Positions 32,454-39,202 of a stretch of 39,202 bases of DNA are shown one piece after another. Position numbers and translations under genes: made by a program. Positions within the stretch are counted from its first letter, which is position 1. Every line of letters begins with the position of its first letter. Source of the stretch: Vampirovibrio sp. (GTDB taxonomy: Bacteria > Cyanobacteriota > Vampirovibrionia > Vampirovibrionales > Vampirovibrionaceae). Location of the stretch: positions 1 to 39,202 of the forward strand of contig JAHQWC010000145.1 of assembly GCA_019634025.1 (NCBI GenBank). Reading direction: 5' to 3'. Below the pieces are notes generated by a model. That model had not been told where the DNA came from. It did no database searches and was given only the letters and a program-made list of their open reading frames with translations.

Positions 32454-34003
32454 ACGATTTTGACTGGATTGCTTTTGTCTCTGAACGCTTCCCGGAACTG
32501 ATTCAACGGCTTAACGAACACTTGTTGCTTACCGGTGTTTCCACGGGTCTGGCCGTTGTTATCGGCCTTCCTATTGGTCTGTTGGCCTTCCGCTATCTCT
32601 GGCTCCGCTCAACCATCATGGGGCTGGTGGGCATGCTCCAGACCATTCCCAGTCTGGCCATGTTGGTGATGCTGTTGGCCTTGTTCCAAAAAATCGGCAC
32701 CCTCCCGGCGCTGATTTCCCTCACGCTCTACGCCCTTCTCCCCATCGTCCGAAATACGCTTACCGGATTGCAGGGTGTTGCGCCTGCCGTCATGGAAGCT
32801 GCGCGCGGCCTGGGGATGAATCGCTTCCAACAACTCTGGATGGTTCGACTGCCCTTGGCCATGCCGGTGATTCTCGCCGGTATTCGTACCGCTGCTGTTG
32901 TTGGGGTGGGTATTGCGACGTTGGCGGCTTTTATCGGCGCCGGTGGCCTGGGTCAGTTTATCAACCGGGGGTTAAGTTTATCTAACACGCCGCTTATTTT
33001 ACTGGGCGCCATTCCTGCAGCATTGCTGGCCTTGCTTGTGGATTTTGCTATTGGATGGCTGGGCAAAATTCTGGACAGCACTCAAACCCCTGCCTCTCAG
33101 CGTAAAACCGTCGGTGTTGTTGCAGGTGTATTGGCTTTGCTTGTTGCCGGCTTGGCTGTGTTTAACAGTGTGAGTCAGGCAGGGAACACACAGGGGGTGA
33201 TTCGTATTGGCAGCAAGCAATTCTCCGAGCAGCTTATCCTCGGTGAAATGATGGCGCAGCTCATTGAAGCCAACACGGATCTTCGAGTGGAAAAAAAGTT
33301 TAATTTAGGCGGCACCTTAATTACCCACGGCGCATTAATTAATCGTGAAATCGATTTGTACCCGGAATATACCGGCACGGCCTTGTCCGTCATGCTGAAG
33401 ATGGACCCCATTACTGATTCGGAAGAAAGCTTCCGTGTGGTTCGACAAGGGTATCAGGAGAAATTTAACGTGGTATGGTTAGACTCTTTAGGGTTTAACA
33501 ATACCTATGCTCTGGCTGTTCGCCAGGCAGACGCGAAAAAAAATGGCTGGTCTAACATTTCGGATCTTGCTGTTCCTGCTTCGCAACTTAGTGTTGGCCT
33601 TCCTGCCGAATTTACCGAACGAGAAGATGGGTACCCTAATTTCAAAAAAACCTACTTTGACTTTGGTGAGGAGCGTGATTTGTTTTCTGCGCTGATGTAC
33701 GAAGCGGTGGCGAAAAGCCAGGTAGACGCCATTTTTGCTTACTCCACTGATGGCCGGATTAAGGCCAATAACCTGCTGCTCTTAAAAGATGATAAAGGGT
33801 TTTTCCCTGTTTATACATGCGCACCGGTCATTCGACAGCAGGTGCTCGATGAGCATCCTGAACTCACCGGCATTTTGACAAGCTTGGCAGGCGCCCTTGA
33901 TGAAGACACCATGATGGCCTTGAACTATGACGTGGATCTTAATCAACGATCTCCGGCCGTAGTGGCCAAAGAGTTTTTGGAAAAGAAGGGCCTTCTTCCT
34001 TAA
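32450..34003 (+). CDS. osmoprotectant ABC transporter permease fused to substrate-binding protein
   Basis: A 517-residue fusion. Residues about 15-215 are the OpuCB-type permease with about six membrane helices and the coupling motif EAARGLGMNRFQQLWMVRLP; a further helix lies near 222-240. From about 247 to the end is a ProX/OpuCC-like binding domain (VIRIGSKQFSEQLILGEM, NLGGTLITHGALINREIDLY, YPEYTGTALSVML, YALAVRQADA, VDAIFAYSTDGRI, YTCAPVIRQQVLDEHPELT). This domain is held outside the membrane by the last helix, so no separate lipoprotein is needed. ABC permease-binding fusions of this kind are known in the osmoprotectant family. It imports compatible solutes together with the ATPase at 31647. 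Confidence 0.93.
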   Translation: MNDFDWIAFVSERFPELIQRLNEHLLLTGVSTGLAVVIGLPIGLLAFRYLWLRSTIMGLVGMLQTIPSLAMLVMLLALFQKIGTLPALISLTLYALLPIVRNTLTGLQGVAPAVMEAARGLGMNRFQQLWMVRLPLAMPVILAGIRTAAVVGVGIATLAAFIGAGGLGQFINRGLSLSNTPLILLGAIPAALLALLVDFAIGWLGKILDSTQTPASQRKTVGVVAGVLALLVAGLAVFNSVSQAGNTQGVIRIGSKQFSEQLILGEMMAQLIEANTDLRVEKKFNLGGTLITHGALINREIDLYPEYTGTALSVMLKMDPITDSEESFRVVRQGYQEKFNVVWLDSLGFNNTYALAVRQADAKKNGWSNISDLAVPASQLSVGLPAEFTEREDGYPNFKKTYFDFGEERDLFSALMYEAVAKSQVDAIFAYSTDGRIKANNLLLLKDDKGFFPVYTCAPVIRQQVLDEHPELTGILTSLAGALDEDTMMALNYDVDLNQRSPAVVAKEFLEKKGLLP

Positions 34004-34070
34004 TCAACACGGTTTTTATGGTATTCATATGCTCAACAATCGTGTTCCTTATTCCTGTTGAGTAACTGTT

Positions 34071-34733
34071 ATGAATCCGCTACTGGCCTATTTTATCGGC
34101 TCCTTTATTTCATTGGCCTCTATCGTGAATCCGCTGATGGCGGCGCCGATTTTTGTCACCCTGACCACCCAGATGGACGCTAAAGAACGTCGGCACGTGG
34201 CCTGGAAGTCTACCCTTAATGTCCTCATCATTCTGCTGTTATTTTTTGTGGCCGGTAGCCTGATCCTAAGCTTTTTTGGCATCTCCATTCACGCTTTGCG
34301 AATTGCCGGTGGCATCATGATTCTGAACTCCGCCTTCGGCATGCTCAACAAACGCGACCGCCTGTCGCCTGATGAACAAAAAGAAGCCGAAGACAAAGAA
34401 GGCATCGCCTTCTCTCCCCTGGCCATGCCGCTGATGAGCGGTCCCGGCGCCATTGCTGTCCTCATTGGGATGACGGCTGACGCCACCAGTCCGGCGCATT
34501 ACCCCTTAATCCTTCTCATTATTCTGTTGGTGAGCCTGGGCTGCTATATTACCCTTCGGGGCAGCCACTTCCTGATGGATAAGCTGGGGCCCACGCTGAT
34601 GAAAGCGTTTACCCGGATGATGGGGTTTATTCTGCTTTGCGTGGGGGTACAGTTTATGGTGAACGGCATCCAGGGGGTGGTGTTGGATTTGTGGCCTTTA
34701 CTGTCTACCCAGCTTTCCAATAGCAAGGGTTAA
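34071..34733 (+). CDS. MarC/NAAT-family membrane protein
   Basis: A 220-residue inner-membrane protein with about six helices. It opens FIGSFISLASIVNPLMAAPIFVTLT, as in the MarC family, followed by HALRIAGGIMILNSAFGML, FSPLAMPLMSGPGAIAVLIG (the conserved PLMSGPGA), and a C-terminal FTRMMGFILLCVGVQFMVNGI. MarC was once linked to antibiotic resistance, but its function is not established. A loose hairpin (CTCAACA/TGTTGAG, 34032-34062) lies between the osmoprotectant operon and this gene. The gene could be read through from that operon, 67 bp upstream. Confidence 0.93.
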   Translation: MNPLLAYFIGSFISLASIVNPLMAAPIFVTLTTQMDAKERRHVAWKSTLNVLIILLLFFVAGSLILSFFGISIHALRIAGGIMILNSAFGMLNKRDRLSPDEQKEAEDKEGIAFSPLAMPLMSGPGAIAVLIGMTADATSPAHYPLILLIILLVSLGCYITLRGSHFLMDKLGPTLMKAFTRMMGFILLCVGVQFMVNGIQGVVLDLWPLLSTQLSNSKG

Positions 34734-34776
34734 GCGTATAATAAGCCTCATCCATTTCTGATCAGGGTATTTTTTC

Positions 34777-35901
34777 ATGCATCTCACACCAACATCGGCT
34801 TTGGGGCGTGGGCATTCTATTTCTCCAAAAGCCTCCACTCCTTCAGCACCTGTTCCAGATACTATCGCAAACCAACCCCTGCGGTTTGGGTGCCGTGTTA
34901 TGGCTGTGTATGCTCCTAAAGATCTCTCTCAAACAGAACAGCAAGAGATGATCCAGACGAATAGGGATCTATTATTAGATGGTGAACACTCTTTGGCCTC
35001 TCAAAGCAAGCCTAAAAAACAAGTGAAAAATGGTTTTACCTGGATCCAAACGCAATTTACTCCTAGAGAAAAAGATACATGGTTACATGGCCATGAAGAG
35101 GGTTATGGGTTTCTAGGGTTTAATAAGCACAATATGTTAGGGCCTTTTAAGCAAGGCAAAACAGCTCATGAAGATATTTCGGATTATCGCAAAATGATGG
35201 GGAAAGTATTACATACAAACCCATTGATAGGTCATGTTCGCCACGCAACTCGAGAAAACGGTATGTTTATGCCGATGCAGGAACAAATGGCTGCTCATCC
35301 CTATATTTATAAGAACTGGGCGTTTATGCACAATGGCGCAATTATTTCATCTGGTAAGAAGGTTCCAGAGATTGCTAATGACTTAAAACAACATGAAAAA
35401 CGTTTAGGTCTTCAGGTAGAAGGCGCAACTGATAGCGAAAGGGGTTTCCATTATATAGTGGGAAATATTTTGGAAAAAACGGGTTCTCTTGATAGTAAAA
35501 AGATCTCATTAGATATACTTAAAAAGCATTTTAAAGATGCTGTTGACCAGCTAATCATGCACAGCAAACCTCATACTGAGATTGGCATTATGGTAATGAC
35601 CGACGGTAATGTCATGCTTGTCCATAGCGATGAGCGAAATAATGCCTATTTGGGCATTAAAACGCTTCAATCCGGACGGCAGGTTCCCATCATTGCTTCA
35701 GAACCGGCGCTGCTGACACAGGGCGAGAATAGCTTGCGCTGGTCTAAAACACCGTTGACAAAGCATGTCGTCCACACCATTCGATGGGATGACGCCACGC
35801 GTCAGGTGTTGCTCAACGAAAAGCCGGTATCAAACGCTGCTGATGTACCCGTTTCTTTACCGGTGGCGCCGGCTAAAACTACTGTTGCCGTTGCTGGTTA
35901 A
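34777..35901 (+). CDS. class II glutamine amidotransferase-like (Ntn) protein with long N-terminal extension
   Basis: A 374-residue protein whose body matches class II (Ntn-type) amidotransferases such as YafJ/EgtC. Signs are HGHEEGYGFLGFN, GHVRHATRENG (the conserved G-H-x-R-x-A-T), MAAHPYIYKNWAFMHNGAI (HPF-x-x-x-x-HNG) and EGATDSERGF (TDSE). In this family the nucleophile is an N-terminal Cys exposed after processing; here a 38-residue Ser/Pro-rich leader precedes GCRVMAVYAP with C39. That suggests a propeptide, or a fold without activity. The tail after about 340 is disordered. It lies in locally AT-richer DNA, with AGGGT about 8 nt before the ATG, and converges with the EF-hand gene (23-bp overlap). 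The acceptor substrate is unknown. Confidence 0.78.
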   Translation: MHLTPTSALGRGHSISPKASTPSAPVPDTIANQPLRFGCRVMAVYAPKDLSQTEQQEMIQTNRDLLLDGEHSLASQSKPKKQVKNGFTWIQTQFTPREKDTWLHGHEEGYGFLGFNKHNMLGPFKQGKTAHEDISDYRKMMGKVLHTNPLIGHVRHATRENGMFMPMQEQMAAHPYIYKNWAFMHNGAIISSGKKVPEIANDLKQHEKRLGLQVEGATDSERGFHYIVGNILEKTGSLDSKKISLDILKKHFKDAVDQLIMHSKPHTEIGIMVMTDGNVMLVHSDERNNAYLGIKTLQSGRQVPIIASEPALLTQGENSLRWSKTPLTKHVVHTIRWDDATRQVLLNEKPVSNAADVPVSLPVAPAKTTVAVAG

Positions 35902-36511
35902 GAAGGGGTAGCATCTGCAACATCAGCTGTAAAAACTGGTTCATCATCTGAATCATACCCTGTTGATTCCCCATACCAGGGTTGCCTGGTTGTTGCGGGT
36001 ATTGAGGGTACTGGGGGGGATACTGTGGGGGTGCAGGTGGGTATCCTGGCCCTGGTGTTGGGGGCATACCAACCGGCGGCTGACCCGGAAAATACGGATT
36101 GGAAGGCCGACTTAATGGATTGCCTGCCTGGTAGTTTGGTCCGGCAATGAGCTGAATCTCATTTAGGTTTACGCCACGGCCACCTTGGGTATTTTGGCCC
36201 GGAAAAGCAGCCTGGAAATCCTGACCGCTAAAGCTTTGGTCGTTTCCGTCCATGGCAGCCAATTGTTCCATCTCGTTCAGCTGCACTTTGCCATCCTGGT
36301 TGGGGTCAAAAAACAGGCCAAAGCTGTCGTTGCCACCCACCAAAAAGGTGGACAAAAGTCCGGCAATGCTTCTGTCTACCGGGTTACCGGTCGTGTTGTG
36401 GTCTAAAATAGCTTCTGCTATCTCTGTGCGGTCTAATCCATCCTGCTCATCATCATACCGAGTAAAAACACTGTTAAATTTGCTCAGAATATAAGAACTA
36501 TTCAGTTCCAT
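35879..36511 (-). CDS. EF-hand calcium-binding protein with Pro/Gln/Tyr-rich tail
   Basis: A 210-residue protein, with start chosen at ATG 36509-36511 (GGAGGAG 5 nt upstream); the open frame continues 21 codons further. One canonical EF-hand loop is at residues 69-80 (DPNQDGKVQLNE, with D1, N3, D5, G6, V8, E12). An earlier loop at 20-31 (DDEQDGLDRTEI) and a later one (DGNDQSFSG) look degenerate. Residues about 130-195 are Pro/Gln/Tyr/Gly-rich with repeats of PPQYP and PQYPQ, then a hydrophobic Met/Leu-rich end (MNQFLQLMLQMLPLLNQ). No signal peptide. It overlaps the amidotransferase-like gene tail to tail. Probable Ca-dependent scaffold or regulator; function unknown. Confidence 0.7.
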   Translation of the reverse strand: MELNSSYILSKFNSVFTRYDDEQDGLDRTEIAEAILDHNTTGNPVDRSIAGLLSTFLVGGNDSFGLFFDPNQDGKVQLNEMEQLAAMDGNDQSFSGQDFQAAFPGQNTQGGRGVNLNEIQLIAGPNYQAGNPLSRPSNPYFPGQPPVGMPPTPGPGYPPAPPQYPPQYPQYPQQPGNPGMGNQQGMIQMMNQFLQLMLQMLPLLNQQRQQ

Positions 36512-36597
36512 AAACACTCCTCCTATCCATCTGTAATATAATAAAAACATGTTATTGAGGAAAATTGCCCCCAAATTTGAAATAATTTATATCGAGT

Positions 36598-36615
36598 GAT
36601 AGCAGAACTGCTATC
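36598..36615. promoter_or_regulatory. 18-bp dyad, possible operator
   Basis: GATAGCAG-AA-CTGCTATC is a perfect 8-bp palindrome with a 2-bp centre in the 231-bp divergent spacer between the EF-hand gene and the ArsB/NhaD-type transporter. With no T-run it is more like a protein-binding site than a terminator. Confidence 0.35.
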
Positions 36616-36742
36616 CATCAGATGCTTATCAGGGCTATTCCAGGGATCAAAGGGTTTTTCTAATCAGGGTTTTAAACCATAAACAGGTATGGTACATATA
36701 CGAGACGGATAAACACGTTTTGATTCAAGAAAGTCTTCTTCT

Positions 36743-38035
36743 ATGTCCGCTGCTGCCACCCTGTCTCCTCAAATGGCCATGCTCCCCAACATTGTGTTGG
36801 TTCTGGCGTATATCTTCATCTCTTTAGAAAAAGTCCCCAAAGTAGTTATTGCCCTGCTGGCAGCCTCCCTGATGATGATCACGCACGTGGTGAGCCAGGA
36901 AGAAGCCTTTGCCTCGGTAGACTGGAACGTCATCTTCCTGTTGGTGGGGATGATGATTATGGTCAATATCCTGAAGGAAACCGGCGCTATTCGTTATTTG
37001 GCCTTAATGGCCGCCAAAAGCGTTGATGGCAGTGGGATGAAGTTGATGCTGGTGTTTGCCACCATCACTGCCGTGCTCTCCGCTTTTCTGGATAACGTCA
37101 CCGCCGTCCTCCTCATTGGCTCTGTGACCACCGCCATCGCCAGCCGCCTCAATATTTCTCCGGTTCCCTACCTGGTGGCGGTTACTCTGTCGTCTAACAT
37201 TGGTGGGACGGCTACCCTTATTGGCGATCCGCCTAATATCATGGTGGGTAGCGCATCTGGCCTGAGTTTTTACGAGTTTCTGGTCAATCTGGCCCCGGTC
37301 ATTATTGTCATCTACCCAATTTGTATGGCCGTGGTGGCCTGGATCTATCGTAACGATCTCAAACTACCGGATGCCGCCAAACAGGAGATGGCAGACATCA
37401 GTCTTCATGGCGTCATTACCGACAAAGGTTTGATGATCAAATCCATCCTGGTCTTGCTTCTGGTGGTCAGTTGCTTTGTGGTCCACCATATCTTTCATCT
37501 TGAACCCGGCACTATTGCACTGGCTGGCGCCTCAATCCTGCTGCTGTTTGAAAACAAAAAACACATCTGGGATGACGTGGAATGGACGACGATTTTCTTC
37601 TTTATTGGCCTCTTTATTCTGATTGGCGCGGTTGAAAAAGTGGGCACCATTGAATATCTGGCTGAACGGTTTTTTGACGTTACCCAAGGCGACTTTACCA
37701 TTATGACCATCGCCTTGCTCTGGATGTCCGGCGTGCTGTCCGCCATTATCGACAACATTCCCTACACCGCCACCATGATTCCTTTGGTCAAGCAGTTGGG
37801 TATTCACAACCCGGAAATTACCCTGGAACCCCTCTGGTGGTCTTTGGCTCTGGGCGCCTGCCTGGGCGGCAACGGCACAATGATCGGCGCCAGCGCCAAC
37901 GTTCTGGTGGCCGATATGGCCCACCGCCACGGGCATCCGATTTATTTTTTACAGTTCATGAAAATCGGTGGGCTGATTATGGTGATCTCGCTGGCCATTA
38001 GCTCCGTGTATATGTGGTTAAGATACCTGATGTAA
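36743..38035 (+). CDS. ArsB/NhaD (SLC13/IT superfamily) membrane permease
   Basis: A 430-residue transporter with 10-12 helices and the inverted-repeat signatures of the ion-transporter superfamily: FLDNVTAVLLIG with SSNIGGTATLIGDPPNIMVG in the first half, and IDNIPYTATMIPL with LGACLGGNGTMIGASANVL in the second. These are found in ArsB arsenite pumps, NhaD sodium/proton antiporters and P-protein-like permeases. The lack of neighbouring ars genes argues against a dedicated arsenic pump; Na+/H+ exchange is a reasonable guess. It is the first gene after a dyad-containing spacer. Confidence 0.9.
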   Translation: MSAAATLSPQMAMLPNIVLVLAYIFISLEKVPKVVIALLAASLMMITHVVSQEEAFASVDWNVIFLLVGMMIMVNILKETGAIRYLALMAAKSVDGSGMKLMLVFATITAVLSAFLDNVTAVLLIGSVTTAIASRLNISPVPYLVAVTLSSNIGGTATLIGDPPNIMVGSASGLSFYEFLVNLAPVIIVIYPICMAVVAWIYRNDLKLPDAAKQEMADISLHGVITDKGLMIKSILVLLLVVSCFVVHHIFHLEPGTIALAGASILLLFENKKHIWDDVEWTTIFFFIGLFILIGAVEKVGTIEYLAERFFDVTQGDFTIMTIALLWMSGVLSAIIDNIPYTATMIPLVKQLGIHNPEITLEPLWWSLALGACLGGNGTMIGASANVLVADMAHRHGHPIYFLQFMKIGGLIMVISLAISSVYMWLRYLM

Positions 38036-38127
38036 CGTTTTATGTGAAAAAAAGCATATATTGTCACGTTTATACTTTTTATAACGGATAATACGTTGCC
38101 AATATATTATAGCTAAGTAGTTTTTCA

Positions 38128-38700
38128 ATGTTTATATCTGCTTCTCATCATGGTTCTGTGAGATTTTCCGCAACCTGTCATCTTCGAGCATCCGAGTCTC
38201 TTCCTACTACTCCAAAAAAAAGAAGAATATTAGCTAAGAACAGTATTAGAGTAGTTTTGCCTAGAACAACTATTCCAGAATGGCACCGCTTACCTCGTGA
38301 GCAACCAAAGATTCACTCTCATAATCGTGAATCACGTTTTCCTTCTGGGCCGCTACATAGAATTATTAATGAGCTTTCTATAAGAAGTGGTATATCAGAT
38401 TTAATGATAACCCCATCTGGAAGAGGTATAGGTTTATTAGAAAGAAGAAGAGTTTGTGACTGGAGAGATAATGATGCAATAAAATTAACAAGAGCTGCAA
38501 AAGCTATGCACTTGATTGCAGAGGCTACACAGTGGGGAGATTGGTTTAATACTCAAACCACAAGATTACGAATGAAAGGTCGCCGTGTTGCAAAGCATCA
38601 ATATAAAAAAGTAAAAGCTCGCCGCGCTCTTAAAGGTATAGAAAACACATTTGCAGTTGTTATTGCTCCTAGCTTAAGACGTACATCACGCTTAAGATAG
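38128..38700 (+). CDS. highly basic AT-rich orphan protein
   Basis: A 190-residue protein rich in Arg, Lys and His, with few acidic residues. Basic clusters include TTPKKRRILAKN at 27-38 and GRRVAKHQYKKVKARRALKG near 150-170; a short Trp-containing stretch (QWGDWFN) interrupts them. Codon use favours AGA and A/T-ending codons, unlike the adjacent genes. No signal peptide or membrane helix. The ribosome site before the ATG is weak. I recognise no family; DNA or RNA binding would fit the charge, and the PKKRR sequence resembles a eukaryotic nuclear localisation signal, which is only a hint. Possibly horizontally acquired. Confidence 0.55.
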   Translation: MFISASHHGSVRFSATCHLRASESLPTTPKKRRILAKNSIRVVLPRTTIPEWHRLPREQPKIHSHNRESRFPSGPLHRIINELSIRSGISDLMITPSGRGIGLLERRRVCDWRDNDAIKLTRAAKAMHLIAEATQWGDWFNTQTTRLRMKGRRVAKHQYKKVKARRALKGIENTFAVVIAPSLRRTSRLR

Positions 38701-38751
38701 ATTTTATTATTAAAATATCAACTTTATGCTTTCTGCTACAATCAGCAAGCC

Positions 38752-39202
38752 ATGTACCTCTATCTCCACATCCCTTTCTGCAAGTCCAAATGCATCTACT
38801 GCGACTTCGCCGTCGTTCTCTACAAATACGGTGGCCAACAAGCCTATGTGGATGCTGCCTGCCAAGAGATTCAAGCTCGATTTAAAAACATACCGCCTCA
38901 ACCCATTACCACCCTCTATGTCGGCGGTGGCACCCCGTCTCTATTACCTGCCTCTCTTTATCAGCAGATCTTTGACTGCCTAAATCAATACACAACCTCT
39001 GCTGACAATGTCGAGATCACCTTGGAAATAAATCCTGAAGCCATGGCCGATGATTCTGCTGCTTATCGGGCACTCGGCTTCAACCGGGTTAGTGTCGGTA
39101 TTCAAAGTTTTGACGACGCTGAGCTAAAAAAACTTAGCCGTATTCATACGGCCCAGCACGCTATCGATGCTATTCATCGGTTGAACAAGGCAGGGTTTAA
39201 CA
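38752..39202 (+). CDS. hemW: radical SAM protein HemW (5' part)
   Basis: The gene runs off the window end; 150 codons are visible from ATG 38752. MYLYLHIPFCKSKCIYCDF carries the radical-SAM cysteines C10-x3-C14-x2-C17 plus the conserved Y-C-D-F of HemW, followed by TTLYVGGGTPSLL, VEITLEINPEAM, GFNRVSVGIQSFDDAELKKL and GRIHTA-like RIHTAQHAI. HemW is a haem chaperone long misannotated as oxygen-independent coproporphyrinogen oxidase; the C-x3-C-x2-C motif with no fourth Cys right after favours HemW over HemN. Full length would be near 370-390 residues. Confidence 0.92.
   Translation, partial: MYLYLHIPFCKSKCIYCDFAVVLYKYGGQQAYVDAACQEIQARFKNIPPQPITTLYVGGGTPSLLPASLYQQIFDCLNQYTTSADNVEITLEINPEAMADDSAAYRALGFNRVSVGIQSFDDAELKKLSRIHTAQHAIDAIHRLNKAGFN

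Noticed and set aside
36743-38035. Dedicated arsenite efflux pump (ArsB)
   Set aside because: No arsR, arsC or arsA neighbours; the motifs are shared by NhaD and P-protein-like permeases.

Overview
The window looks like a chromosomal segment of a Gram-negative bacterium. It encodes an RND efflux pump with a TolC-type outer-membrane partner and a lipoprotein adaptor, several Sec signal peptides, and a GH8 glycanase. The housekeeping genes rsmG, pyrE, hemW and tRNA-Ala are scattered singly among accessory genes and do not sit in the neighbourhoods familiar from Enterobacteria. I cannot name the taxon from sequence alone. A non-photosynthetic cyanobacterial relative (Vampirovibrionia/Melainabacteria type) or an environmental gammaproteobacterium are guesses only.

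Region 1 (1 to about 7.86 kb) is AT-rich by eye and differs from what follows. It holds the 3' end of an ABM-type monooxygenase, a PAS histidine kinase with its receiver protein (minus strand), and divergently a two-gene plus-strand unit. That unit encodes a stand-alone FMN/Fe-S glutamate-synthase-like protein and, 21 bp later, a protein with clear hallmarks of the GRAS family, best known as plant transcription regulators. A LuxR-type response regulator, a DUF3291 protein, a small zinc ribbon and an O-methyltransferase follow. I read this as a sensor-controlled redox/methylation module and consider it the most novel part of the window.

Region 2 (7.9 to 20.4 kb) is an envelope and secretion block. 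It contains a CelD/BcsL-like GNAT, two secreted GHSAG serine hydrolases, a translationally coupled RND efflux operon whose TolC protein carries an N-terminal periplasmic-binding-like domain, tRNA-Ala(TGC), a candidate small RNA with anti-Shine-Dalgarno motifs, and a GH8 glycanase.

Region 3 (20.5 to 31.4 kb) holds an AAA+ ATPase with an N-terminal helical/winged region, a long Flp-type pilin-like protein, a cationic amino-acid permease, a 53-codon small gene, rsmG, a 147-bp palindromic MITE-like element, a large P-loop/TPR protein overlapping pyrE, an acidic double-CxxC protein, a hotdog thioesterase, a 29-bp inverted repeat and a GlcG/HbpS protein.

Region 4 (31.6 to 39.2 kb) holds an osmoprotectant ABC importer with permease and binding protein fused, a MarC protein, a class II amidotransferase-like protein with an extended N-terminus, an EF-hand protein with a Pro/Gln-rich tail, an ArsB/NhaD-type transporter, a very basic AT-rich orphan protein, and the 5' end of hemW. 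No CRISPR array, phage module or transposase gene was seen.
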